Positions 45,685 through 58,000 of a stretch of 64,000 nt of DNA are shown here, piece after piece. A model generated the notes under the pieces. That model was given only the letters and a program-made list of their open reading frames with translations, did no database searches and was not told the origin of the DNA. Each line of letters starts with the position of its first letter. Within the stretch, counting starts at the first letter, position 1. The position numbers and the translations under genes were made by a program. The DNA is taken from assembly GCA_029465975.1 (NCBI GenBank), contig CM055740.1:7301234-7365233 (forward strand), in the 5' to 3' direction. Source of the stretch: Dallia pectoralis (lineage: Eukaryota > Chordata > Actinopteri > Esociformes > Umbridae).

Positions 45685-45819
45685 CGTAATCAAATCGCGC
45701 TGCTCCGGGATGTTGTGGCCTTTATCGACCGGCTTCTTCTCAACGAGCCCGGTTCTGCTTTTCCCTATTAAATTTACAGACGGCTTAGATCTTAGTCGAG
45801 GAGACCTGGTTCCTGCCAT
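45685..45819 (-). CDS. Candidate first coding exon of an unrecognised gene
   Basis: The ATG at 45,819-45,817 has a good Kozak context (AAGGCATGG) and opens 45 codons of basic, serine-rich sequence starting MAGTRSPRLRSKPSVNLIG and ending PEQRDLIT. It ends ACG|GTACGG, a fair donor; reading on through the donor hits a stop after about ten codons. I do not recognise it and find no partner exon in the 1.5 kb before olfml1. It could be the start of an overlapping gene, a lost gene, or chance. Base composition is higher in G+C than the surroundings, which slightly favours a real exon. Confidence 0.4.
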
Positions 45820-46329
45820 GCCTTGAGGTTACCTAACTGGCTACGATATACTCAGCTGTAGATGCACGTCATTTACGTTAGTATTCATGTAGTACATTTA
45901 CTATAGTGGCTGTGTAGCTGTTGCGACAGTAAGCTTTACTTCAGCTCTCAAAAGGAAGTTCCGGAGACGGAACAGCGCTCCTAAATTTCCTTAATTCTCC
46001 TCACATCATCGTTTCTTCACGCTTCCACCCACTATCTACTATCTCTCTTCCATCAATGTGGACTAGAATACTAGATTATGAAATTATCCCAGGTTCCCAA
46101 TGGAGGGATGTCACTTCCCACAGTGCTTTCTGAGACCGACGTTTAGGCTGAACTTCTGCCGTGTATCTGTGTGCATGTCTGTCTGGGGAATATGTCAACC
46201 CTTGTTTGATGTTCATATTTCTGTAATTCATCTCATGTATGTGGGTTTAGTAGACCCACAACAAAATTAGGATTTTAAAACAATTACCAGTAGTCTTTAA
46301 GACTACTACTTTATAGACTACTACAATAT

Positions 46330-46698
46330 TTGCATTGTATTGTGTCTTATTGTCCTTCTTGCCAAGATAGAAGACACACACATGTGGGTACCAGCACCCG
46401 ACTCCTGAATCCTGCTCAGAAAGGCCCCAAAACCTTGGGGCCTTCGGATAAGTTTTCTATTCTGGCCGTGAGGTCTTGCCAATGCTTTATCCAATCTTCA
46501 TATGCCTCTGACACAGGTCTGGATTCAGTTTATCCACTCCACCACGAAGACCTGATCGATGAAGTGCTGCAGAAATGTCTGACCTTCTGGCAGGTTATCC
46601 TATCTGTGCAGACAAACCCAGAAGCCAATCAATTGATTTCTGCCACAGATGGCCTCCAATCCAGGGTGCAGGGTCTATGGACATCTTTGGCTGATTAA
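46330..46698 (+). other. Open frame of uncertain status (122 codons)
   Basis: The C-terminal half (HHEDLIDEVLQKCLTFWQVI, then LQSRVQGLWTSLAD) has protein-like composition with amphipathic helix spacing. A possible splice acceptor, CCTCTGACACAG, precedes it at about 46,507-46,518. A poly(A)-type AATAAA lies about 500 bp downstream. I do not recognise any family; it may be a last exon, a retrocopy fragment or chance. Confidence 0.2.
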
Positions 46699-49600
46699 AA
46701 GACACAGGACGCATCTGATCGCAATTTGGAGTCCACGGGTGAAGGTTCCGAACACTTATGTATGGTCCCTGACCAAGTTCCAGCCCGCTGTCTGCCAGTT
46801 TTTTTATCTATTACCTGTGTATTGAATCGTTGCCTGCTTAGACCTGCTCTTGCCCAATCAATTTCGTATAAATTATTAGTGCTGCTTTAACTGCAGTCTG
46901 CATCTGAGTCTAATTTAATTTTTGTGCCATTACAGGTAGAATCTATGCGGAGGCGCGTTGAAGGTGCTCTGGCGCCTCACGGTGGCCAAAAACCTTACTG
47001 AGACACCTTGTTTTGTTTTTTCGCCCCTTAATTTGTAACATGAAATGTACATCTCTAAGTACAGTCATCTATGAAGAACGGCTTTTACTCTGACGTAATC
47101 AAAATCGCAGCAATTGATCACATATGGAAATGGATTTTGTCTGGTTTGTGATTGGGAAAGTTACTGGTTACAGTTAGTTTGAGTCTGTGACCTATGAGAA
47201 AAAGAAATAAAGACCGTTCGATGAAGTGATGCGGGACTCTTATTTAAACAACTCTCTAATGGCAAACAGGTATTTTTCCTCAGCAACGCTTAGGACGAGC
47301 TTCAACAAGCCACATCTTTATTTATTTATTTAAGTGAAGAGGGTGTCCTAGGGAGTTCTAGTTATCATGTAGCTATCCTCCAACCCAACCCCCCCACCAA
47401 GCCCTCAGAATCCCCAGACAACATTAAGAATTCCAGTTCTTACCCTTGACTAAGTTGTCACGCCTACTTTCACTGACAGTTTAACACTAGCATGCATTAC
47501 GTCGTCTCCGGCAAAACATACACCCTCTTGCTTTTAAGAGCCCTAAACTGATTTGTTCATTCCCGTTTCTTGGGGGGCGTTCTGTCTCGGCCCGGCCGTT
47601 GTTTTAGTCGTGCTTCTGAACCGCATTAGACACAACAAGCCCTCGCCCTAATGCAATAAACAACAGGTCGGACAACGTGAAGACGTTATTGTGCCGCGAC
47701 GCAGGCAGGACAGTGATCGGTCTAATAGTCGATGTATGCAATCAGTCCGATCAATCTCCCGGCGATACGCTAGTGTTCGCCGGCTAAGTGACCTCATTTG
47801 CAGCTCTTTCAACTAAGTGCTGCTCGCTGGTGGAATAATCCAAAACGTGCCCCCGGTCGGGACCGCCTTTCAATCACAGCGCTGCTACTGGAGAGCAGCA
47901 GCTCCGCAAGGTCTCTCCTGTGATTGCCGGCCATTAGGACGAGAGCACGGAAGTGGGCCACGCGCACATCCTCTTCCTGTCGTAATGAGCCCAGAGTCAG
48001 ACTGGCTGATGAGGAACCGCACCACTCCAGTGAAGTTAACCAGGCTAATGGGCCTGTGGTCTTCCAGAGGAAAATAACGCACGGCACACACACGTGCGTA
48101 CATGCTAGCATCACGACGTCGTTATGTCTCAAATCCTGCTCTCCAGACCGGGGGCCGCGTTTAGCAATGTTTTATGCACACTGGTAAGAGATCAGCCCCC
48201 GATTATAAGGCCAAATCGGTCCCTTTAAACCGCTGGGTTATTCACAATGATGAACATCAAACAGGGTATTACCTGAGAATCTGAGCGTAGAATGGATGCA
48301 ATAATGTAAAATGTCGAGTGCCTGGTAACATGATTGGTTGGGCCCTCTTTGTTGTTGCTCACTGACACTGTAAATAGGGAAATGTGCTGTTCTTCAACTG
48401 AATGTCTTCAATAATCCCCAACTGGCATCACGTCTCCGACAGCTCCTTGTACAAATGCCATCATTTAGGTTCGGCAGAATAAACAAGTCCACCTGCTGCT
48501 TCGGCATCGCATTCAGCAGCATCTTTAACTCGTCACACATCCTGCACATTAAATGAGTGGATGGTAGCTCTGTTTCACATACCAGCCTTGAGATTGCACT
48601 GGTATGTCGATGTTAGGATCTCGTAAATGTACATTTAAGCACAGATTTGTGCAGATGCAGGCATGATACGTAAAGCGCCTAGCGTTTGTTATAAATCATC
48701 TGAAACGCCAGGTTCCCCACTCGGGGTGGTTAGAAGTGTGCACATTTTAGTTTCCATTTGGGTAGTTTCATTGGGTATGCCTGTTTTCAATTGGCTAATC
48801 GCCGGGCTATTTGGGTTGCTAGTTGGGTTTGCACTTGGCCGAGTATTATTTCCAGGTCACGTTGTATTTTAGGCGAGTGTGGCTCCTGTGGTGTTTGTTG
48901 TAAGTTGCTTTTGTATGCACACATTTATTTTCATTACAATGGTTTAGGTTTTTCAGTTTGATGTGAATTAAAAGGTGGAAAAAGTTCTCACATGATTTAT
49001 CTTTGTCGAATTTTTTCATATCATGAAAACCTGCCTTTTTATTTTTTTGAGGTGTGTAGACTTTATATATATCCACTGGATTTGGCTATGGTGTATGTTA
49101 ATGTCAGAATACAACTTGAAGTCCCTGACTGGATGGTTGCAATCAAAATATGGACTGAATCTGGCTTGAAGGGCCAGAGTTCAAAAACCGCTGCACTACA
49201 GCCTCTTGAGTTTACAGAAAATGGAGCAATACATAAACAATTTGAGCATCTGTTCTTCAAGCGGAAACATTATGAGGTCAAAGGAAGAGTTGTTCAAACA
49301 GTCAGAAAGGTCACCCATTTGAGGGCTTCACGGTTCCAAAATGTCGTATCCATTTGGAAGATGAACACATCTTTCCAAATCAACCCAATATAATTTAAAT
49401 ATTGAATAGGACTCCTTTTTTGAATGTACACTATGACAAACACACTCAAAAACAAAAACTACAGAGAAAAAAAGGGACAGCACCTGTGCCTGTTCAAATC
49501 CTAGAAACCTGTTTAGCACGCTGCTGCCGGAGCGATAATCAGTCTAAACAAGCGAAATGGGCTCAAAGTGCTGCAGGCAACTTAATGTAAATTACATCCT

Positions 49601-50379
49601 AAAAAATTGAGCAATTTAAACTCAAATGGTGAATTCTCCCGAAAGGCTGGAGGATTAAAAAAAAAGCACACAACCTAGCAGAATACAATAAGATACAATT
49701 TGGACTGTCTATTTTTCCTGCTTCCCATATCATTTTTTTTGGGGGGGGGGGGGCTAGCCTAATGTACATCAAGCAAGTAGCCTCTAGGGAAATCTCCTGA
49801 TGCTTCCAGAGCCAGCTAGCAAGGAACGAGAATCACTTCACTGGGCATACTGAACGTAATGTTAAAGCTTATAGATGAAATAAGTTCAGTACAACATGTC
49901 ATGTGAAGTCGAATGAGTTTGTCTTCTCTCCCTGGTTATATGTGAGGCCTTCTCGCTGTGATTTCTATGTTCTTTTGTTTGTTGGTCAGCGCGGCAACGT
50001 GACAGAGAGCCTAACTTGTCATTGGGGTTTGATCTGAAATGCTACATCCTAAATGTCAATTTCTTTGTGTGGCATCGACATTTTTGCATTAAAAAAAGTC
50101 AGGGAAGATCTAAAGTTGCTGTCTAAAAATCCTGTAAACTCAGATGGCACTGTTGCATATGTTTTTTAGCCCATATACGACTCTTACTGGCTATATCTTA
50201 AATGTCAGGGTAGGTTTTAAGACAGCCATGCTTTCAGAAGTCTTTATCCACTGCAGTTCCTATTGTCTAAACGTCAGTTGGACGCTAGATGGGTGTAATC
50301 AAGCATGGCTACAGTGCCTCGGGCACATCCTATCTAGAGATATGTGAGGATGTCTGAGTCTCGTCGAAAACCCAGGTAT

Positions 50380-50960
50380 CACACAGTAACACCAAATCCT
50401 TGGTTCAACGGTGAGTTTTGGGCCTCCCCTGTGGCAGAGAGAAAGCCAACACAACTGTTTCATAGAGGAGCCCAAGACCACGAACATGTTCCTCTATAGG
50501 ACCAGAAAATTCTTTACTCGGGAATAAAGCATCTTTGCTTCCCGGAGCAAAGATTTTGTGATGTCAGGACGCATGTTCCTTCCCTGACTGCTCTCTCTAC
50601 ACCGCCGACTGTTGCTCCGACAACACATCTGTCAAACGCTTCTAATTTGCTGACGACACCGCCGTGATGTAGATCCCCCGACGGCGATGAGTCCGTGTAC
50701 CGTGGCGAGGCAGTGAATATCACCTGGAAGTAAAAAACCGTCGAGGTTAAGGTTGATTTCAGCAACGCCACCCGACCTCCGGCCTCTTGAGATCTGGGGC
50801 TCAGCTGCCAGTTGAGCTGAACAATCTCCCGCAACCTCAGAAGGGACACGAGTTGCCAGACTAACTGAGGCATCTTAGGTAAACAACTCCCAATCATTCC
50901 TCATCCGGCGTGATGCGTAATCCCCGGTGTTCACTGTCAGCCCCGCACCGTCGGGTTTGA
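50380..50960 (+). mobile_element. Non-LTR retrotransposon (LINE) debris
   Basis: Plus-strand translation contains NPWFN, then LYTADCCSDNTSVKRF-stop-FADDTAVM. The YT.DC...S.K...FADDT pattern is the reverse transcriptase catalytic block (FADD) of CR1/L2/Rex-type LINEs. Stops within the motif show it is dead. Confidence 0.65.
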
Positions 50961-52034
50961 GTCCGGCTGATGCAGGTGTGTAAGCCCGCAGAAAAGGTCT
51001 GCCAGCTGCCCTACTTCGAGGTCCTACACGAGGTCCTAGGGACAAAAATGGGTTTCAGGCTGTTTCCACTTTCACAAAATGATCTCCAAACAGAAGGCAG
51101 GTATGTGTCAATCCTTCCACCTGGACGTTTTTTTTTTAGGGTGCACCTCAGCAGCCGCCTGTCCTTTCCACCGGCACTAATGAGACTGTGCTCGCCTCAT
51201 CAGGTCCAACTCTAAACATGAGAAATAGCCAAACTGTATTTATCTATCTACACCTACAGTTAATATCATGAAGTCCTATTCAAAATGTCAACCGTGGGAC
51301 TAATAAATTCACTCATCTCGTATGCTCACCACCTATATGTCTGTAATTCTACGTCAACTTCGTCTAGATTTTGTGTTTTCTGTCCTGATATACTTTTAAG
51401 CATCTGTCCTCTATGGTGAAAGAGGGGACTTCAACAAAAATCTGTGCATTATTTTAGACCCAACTGACACTTTTTAGTTTTAACATGATGCATCTTGTCA
51501 CAGAAATATGGCATTTAGATAATTAGACTGAATGGCCCAAGGCAGACAATAATAATGAACTGAAATTCATTAGTCACATTCAATATCTCAATTAGCCCAA
51601 AGGGGGCGACATGTTTATTGTTGTGTTGTCTAATTATATGTTTACACATTTTATGTTTCCTAAAGTTACGGAATTTTTTATTCCAGAAATAGCCACCAAC
51701 TTTTTCAATGGAGCCGTAATTTTTTCAGCGTCTGTGTGAGGTTCTGTGTCTGCCTGTTCTGTGTTCTTTTTATGTTTTCTACGTTTTGTATGTTGGTTTC
51801 TGTTTGTTGTGGTTCATTATCTTGAACGTAGCTTTGTCTTTTGCTATTATCCCCACCTGTGTCACACACCTGTTTCTAATTAGTCCCTACTTAGTCTGTT
51901 CAGTTCTGTTCCCTCGTTGTGTGGTATTGATGTTTGCCACTTGTCGTTCAGCGGACGAAGCCTGTCTTGAGTTGTCAGTTTAGCCTTTATTTCTCTAAAC
52001 CTTTTTGATTACTCTGCTTGCCTTGTATTTTTTG

Positions 52035-52712
52035 CCTGCCGTTTGTGACTACCTGTCTGCCGTTTGTGACTACCTGTCTGCCGTTCGCGACTACCTGTCT
52101 GCCGTTCGCGACTACCTGTCTGCCGTTCGTGACTACCTGTCTGCCGTTCGTGACTACCTGCCTGCCGTTCGTGACTACCTGTCTGCCGTTCGTGACTACC
52201 TATCTGCCGTTCGTGTCTACCTGCCTGCCGTTCGTGACTAGCTGCCTGCCGTTCGTGACTACCTGCCTGCCGTTCGTGACTACCTGCCTGCCGTTCGTGA
52301 CTACCTGCCTGCCGTTCGTGACTACCTGCCTGCCGTTCGTGACTACCTGTCTGCCGTTCGTGACTACCTGTCTGCCGTTCGTGACTACCTGCCTGCCGTT
52401 CGTGACTACCTGCCTGCCGTTCGTGACTACCTGTCTGCCGTTCGTGACTACCTGTCTGCCGTTCGTGACTACCTGTCTGCCGTTCGTGACTACCTGTCTG
52501 CCGTTCGTGACTACCTGCCTGCCGTTCGTGACTACCTGCCTGCCGTTCGTGACTACCTGCCTGCCGTTCGTGACTACCTGTCTGCCGTTTGTGACTACCT
52601 GTCTGCCGTTTGTGACTACCTGTCTGCCGTTTGTGACTACCTGTCTGCCGTTTGTGACTACCTGTCTGCCGTTTGTGACTACCTGCCTGCCGTTCGTGAC
52701 TACCTGCCTGTC
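52035..52712. repeat. 20-bp minisatellite (CTGCCGTTCGTGACTACCTG), about 34 copies
   Basis: Very homogeneous 20-bp unit; variants are TTTGTGAC at both outer ends, TTCGCGAC in two copies, and CTGT/CTGC. Since 20 is not a multiple of three, three consecutive units give a 60-bp period that is open in several frames on both strands. The 233- and 260-codon frames are artefacts. Confidence 0.98.
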
Positions 52713-53560
52713 TTTCTAGTGTTTTCAGTTCCTTTCCCTGCATGTATAAGATTATTGTGTTTTGCCTGCAATTCCTGCCTGAACCAGTCAATGAATCTGC
52801 CTGTCGCTATGCGTCAAAACACTACGGCCTGTGCCGAGTGATACATGAAGGTCTAACGTCTTCTGGGGGGTTTTCCTCTTACAGTCTTGGTGTGTGGTGC
52901 TAGGGGTTGTAAATAAGTTGCACATTTAATGAAGAGAGAAATCAAAGGAAACTGTGTGATTACCTTGCCTCTAATTGCATAAGCCCCTTTACAACCGTCT
53001 CTATCCTGTCTGGTGCTACTTTAATTTGCAGTCTGATGAGGAAAAATATCATTTAAACGACTAGTTAAGCCAAACCAACACCAAGAGCCTCTGTGTCTTC
53101 AAACCTCCGACTATTATATTTTTTGAAGCTGAATGTTTATAGCGTAGCAGCTATCAATTGGCTGTTATTTTCTGAACCACGTTTTTCTATCAAACGTTAA
53201 AAAACCCATAAAGAGACCCTTACATATTCGGATGACAGTCCGAGTTTCACAAAGGGAATGTTGTGAATAATTATTATATGCCTCTGCTTTGAAAGGACAC
53301 AGCTGAGAGGAGCAGATATTCATACAGATACAACATTGAGCAGTGTGTAAACTTGAAAGCCAAGCCTTTGGCAGTTGTCTGGATGGAAAATGTGGATTGA
53401 AATCTAAGTAGTTATTTAGGTCAGGCCGACCATCGGGACGATATACTGTATGTGAAGCACATCAGAGGATCACAGCTGAACATTCAATATGGTGGTCAGC
53501 TACTCAGCTGTGTATCTCTGATTTCCTGAGTGTGTACGTGTATGTGTGTGCAATGCTGTC
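52713..53560. other. Intergenic spacer between arrays
   Basis: Unique-looking sequence with no feature I can support. Confidence 0.5.
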
Positions 53561-55684
53561 ATACTGGTTTATCTGTTTAACTAGGCTGCGCCAGATATAC
53601 TGGTTTATCTGTTTAACTAGGCTGCGCCAGATATACTGGTTTATCTGTTTAACTAGGCTGCGCCAGATATACTGGTTTATCTGTTTAACTAGGCTGCGCC
53701 AGATATACTGGTTTATCTGTTTAACTAGGCTGTACCAGATATACTGGTTTATCTGTTTAAATAGGCTGCGCCAGATATACTGGTTTATCTGTTTAACTAG
53801 GCTGCGCCAGATATACTGGTTTATCTGTTTAACTAGGCTGTACCAGATATACTGGTTTATCTGTTTAACTAGGCTGTACCAGATATACTGGTTTATCTGG
53901 TTAAATAGGCTGTACCAGATATACTGGTTTATCTGTTTAACTAGGCTGCGCCAGATATACTGGTTTATCTGGTTAAATAGGCTGTACCAGATATACTGGT
54001 TTATCTGTTTAAATAGGCTGCGCCAGATATACTGGTTTATCTGTTTAACTAGGCTGCGCCAGATATACTGGTTTATCTGGTTAAATAGGCTGTACCAGAT
54101 ATACTGGTTTATCTGGTTAAATAGGCTGTACCAGATATACTGGTTTATCTGTTTAACTAGGCTGCGCCAGATATACTGGTTTATCTGTTTAACTAGGCTG
54201 CGCCAGATATACTGGTTTATCTGTTTAACTAGGCTGCGCCAGATATACTGGTTTATCTGGTTAAATAGGCTGTACCAGATATACTGGTTTATCTGGTTAA
54301 ATAGGCTGTACCAGATATACTGGTTTATCTGTTTAACTAGGCTGCGCCAGATATACTGGTTTATCTGGTTAAATAGGCTGTACCAGATATACTGGTTTAT
54401 CTGGTTAAATAGGCTGTACCAGATATACTGGTTTATCTGTTTAAATAGGCTGCGCCAGATATACTGGTTTATCTGTTTAACTAGGCTGCGCCAGATATAC
54501 TGGTTTATCTGGTTAAATAGGCTGTACCAGATATACTGGTTTATCTGGTTAAATAGGCTGTACCAGATATACTGGTTTATCTGTTTAACTAGGCTGCGCC
54601 ACATATACTGGTTTATCTGTTTAACTAGGCTGCGCCAGATATACTGGTTTATCTGTTTAACTAGGCTGCGCCAGATATACTGGTTTATCTGGTTAAATAG
54701 GCTGTACCAGATATACTGGTTTATCTGGTTAAATAGGCTGTACCAGATATACTGGTTTATCTGTTTAAATAGGCTGCGCCAGATATACTGGTTTATCTGT
54801 TTAACTAGGCTGTACCAGATATACTGGTTTATCTGGTTAAATAGGCTGTACCAGATATACTGGTTTATCTGTTTAAATAGGCTGTACCAGATATACTGGT
54901 TTATCTGTTTAACTAGGCTGCGCCAGATATACTGGTTTATCTGGTTAAATAGGCTGTACCAGATATACTGGTTTATCTGGTTAAATAGGCTGTACCAGAT
55001 ATACTGGTTTATCTGGTTAAATAGGCTGTACCAGATATACTGGTTTATCTGTTTAACTAGGCTGCGCCAGATATACTGGTTTATCTGGTTAAATAGGCTG
55101 TACCAGATATACTGGTTTATCTGGTTAAATAGGCTGTACCAGATATACTGGTTTATCTGGTTAAATAGGCTGTACCAGATATACTGGTTTATCTGGTTAA
55201 ATAGGCTGTACCAGATATACTGGTTTATCTGGTTAAATAGGCTGTACCAGATATACTGGTTTATCTGTTTAAATAGGCTGTACCAGATATACTGGTTTAT
55301 CTGTTTAAATAGGCTGCGCCAGATATACTGGTTTATCTGTTTAACTAGGCTGTACCAGATATACTGGTTTATCTGGTTAAATAGGCTGTACCAGATATAC
55401 TGGTTTATCTGGTTAAATAGGCTGTACCAGATATACTGGTTTATCTGGTTAAATAGGCTGTACCAGATATACTGGTTTATCTGTTTAAATAGGCTGCGCC
55501 AGATATACTGGTTTATCTGTTTAACTAGGCTGTACCAGATATACTGGTTTATCTGGTTAAATAGGCTGTACCAGATATACTGGTTTATCTGGTTAAATAG
55601 GCTGTACCAGATATACTGGTTTATCTGGTTAAATAGGCTGTACCAGATATACTGGTTTATCTGTTTAACTAGGCTGTACCAGAT
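53561..55684. repeat. 36-bp minisatellite, 59 copies
   Basis: A 36-bp unit (ACTGGTTTATCTGTTTAACT then AGGCTGCGCCAGATAT) repeated with no length change for 2,124 bp, i.e. 59 units. Variation is almost confined to three positions: CTGT/CTGG, AACT/AAAT and GCGCC/GTACC. Because 36 is a multiple of three, both strands stay open: 766 codons on the plus strand (12-residue repeat YWFICLTRLRQI) and 366 codons on the minus strand. No start context, splice sites or non-repeat domain supports a gene. Confidence 0.98.
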
Positions 55685-56144
55685 GGCACACCTGGTGTGT
55701 GAAGCTCGAGTTCGTTGTGAGTGCAGTACAATTCACCTCATTCAAATGGTAACACAGAAATCAGATGAGTACTGCAGATGTTATGCTGAGTTTAGAGACA
55801 GATTATATTATACATATTATACAGGTGTGTAGGAGGGGGACCATCTGTAAATGTTAAGACTCCCACACACTGTTGCTGTGGTATCTTGAAAAGGCAAAGA
55901 TAATCACTAAGGATACCAATTGCCTCAGCTGGCTTGTCCACAACATGGATTGTTTTTATCTATTTGATTCTGTTGAAATCTAAATACCGGCAAACAACTC
56001 ATCTGTCCAGTCTTAATTATTATCTAACTATGCTTGTTTGTCATCCTCACCTTAGAAGATCGCTCAGCCTTGACATCGATTTCCTTTCAGGGAGATCTAC
56101 GTTTGGTCACCGTGCTGTTTGGTCATTGCCTGTCTGCCTGCCTG
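55685..56144. other. Intergenic spacer between arrays
   Basis: Unique-looking sequence; nothing supportable. Confidence 0.5.
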
Positions 56145-57647
56145 TTCTTATCCCCACTCTATGATCTGATTCTCACCTGTCTTCTGCGGTTCTCATCCCC
56201 ACTCTATGATCTGAATCACACCTGTCTACTGGGGGTTCTCATCCCCACTCTATGATCTGAATCACACCTGTCTACTGGGGGTCTCTTCCCCACTCTATGA
56301 TCTGAATCACACCTGTCTACTGGGGGTTCTCATCCCCACTCTATGATCTGATTCACACCTGTCTACTGGGGGTTCTCATCCCCACTCTATGATCTGATTC
56401 ACACCTGTCTACTGGGGGTTCTCATCCCCACTCTATGATCTGATTCACACCTGTCTACTCGGGGTTCTCATCCCCACTCTATGATCTGAATCACACCTGT
56501 CTACTGGGGGTTCTCATCCCTACTCTATGATCTGAATCACACCTGTCTACTGGGGGTTCTCATCCCCACTCTATGATCTGAATCACACCTGTCTACTGGG
56601 GGTTCTCATCCCCACTCTATGATCTGAATCACACCTGTCTACTGGGGGTTCTCTTCCCCACTCTATAATCTGAATCACACCTGTCTACTGGAGGTTCTCA
56701 TCCCCACTCTATGATCTGATTCACACCTGTCTTCTGGGGGTTCTCATCCCCACTCTATGATCTGAATCACACCTGTCTACTGGGGGTTCTCATCCCCACT
56801 CTATGATCTGAATCACACCTGTCTACTGGGGGTTCTCACCCCACTCTATGATCTGATTCACACCTGTCTTCTGGGGGTTCTCATCCCCAGTCTATGATCT
56901 GAATCACACCTGTCTACTGGGGGTTCTCATCCCCACTCTATGATCTGAATCACACCTGTCTACTGGGGGTTCTCATCCCCACTCTATGATCTGAATCACA
57001 CCTGTCTACTGGGGGTTCTCACCCCCACTATATGATCTGATTCACACCTGTCTTCTGGGGGTTCTCATCCCCACTCTACGATCTGAATCACATCTGTCTA
57101 CTGGGGGTTCTCATCCCCACTCTATGATCTGAATCACACCTGTCTACTGGGGGTTCTCATCCCCACTCTATGATCTGAATCACACCTGTCTACTGGGGGG
57201 GTCTCATCCCCACTCTATGATCTGAATCACACCTGTCTACTGGGGGATCTCATCCCCAGTCTATGATCTGAATCACACCTGTCTACTGGGGGGTCTCACC
57301 CCCACTCTATGATCTGATTCACACCTGTCTTCTGGGGGTTCTCACCCCCACTCTATGATCTGATTCACACCTGTCTTCTGGGGGTTCTCATCCCCACTCT
57401 ATGATCTGAATCATACCTGCCTACTGGGGGTTCTCACCCCCACTCTATGATCTGATTCACACCTGTCTTCTGGGGGTTCTCACCCCCACTCTATGATCTG
57501 ATTCACACCTGTCTTCTGGGGGTTCTCATCCCCACTATATGATCTGAATCACACCTGCCTACTGGGGGTTCTCACCCCCACTCTATGATCTGATTCACAC
57601 CTGTCTACTGGGGGTTCTCATCCCCACTCTATGATCTGAATCACACC
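56145..57647. repeat. 46-bp minisatellite, about 33 copies
   Basis: Unit contains GGGGGTTCTCATCCCCACTC followed by TATGATCTGAATCACACCTG. Variants (CTAC/CTTC, GAATCAC/GATTCAC, CATCCCC/CACCCCC) are unevenly spread: GATTCAC with CTTCTGG co-occurs in runs toward the right half. Occasional one-base length changes. Confidence 0.98.
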
Positions 57648-58000
57648 ATCAGGCAAATCAACATCAGCAGTGTAGGGAAGAGAGATTCAATTAGACTTTC
57701 AATAAACAAGAAGTTTCATTAAAGTAAGATTAGACTGAGAGGTAAAATGTGACGAGATTCATTTATACAAGGATAAATTACTTTACTCTTATTTTACTTT
57801 TCTACGAGGATGGCCCATCTGCTCTCTGGTGTTAGCTATACCATAAAGCGCCTTCATAAGAGCAAACCCATTTTGCCACTGCTTTGCACTTCAGAGATCA
57901 CGATGATAAATAATTTATTTTCCAAACAGTAATTAATGGAGCAAAGGGGCCTGGATGCTGAAAGATGTGATTAGTGAGAGTGCAGGCGTACTACAAATCC
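57648..58000. other. Intergenic spacer, A/T-rich
   Basis: About 350 bp of TAATTA-type A/T-rich sequence between two arrays. No feature seen; a conserved noncoding element cannot be excluded. Confidence 0.4.

Larger units (their letters stand above)
45820..52034. other. Intergenic region with TE debris
   Basis: Mostly unannotatable sequence. A G+C-rich, unique-looking block at about 47,770-48,190 might be a regulatory element. A poly-T/poly-G tract sits at 49,732-49,753. LINE debris is at 50.4-50.9 kb. A plus-strand AATAAA lies at about 47,206. In human the next gene upstream of OLFML1 is SYT9; I find no synaptotagmin C2-domain exon here. Confidence 0.45.

Noticed and set aside
52009..52791. 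260- and 233-codon frames of repeated HERQTGS / TTCLPFV units
   Set aside because: Translation of the 20-bp minisatellite; open on both strands because three units make 60 bp.
53532..55832. 766-codon plus-strand open frame
   Set aside because: It is the 36-bp minisatellite read in frame; the opposite strand is also open and there is no unique domain, promoter or splice context.
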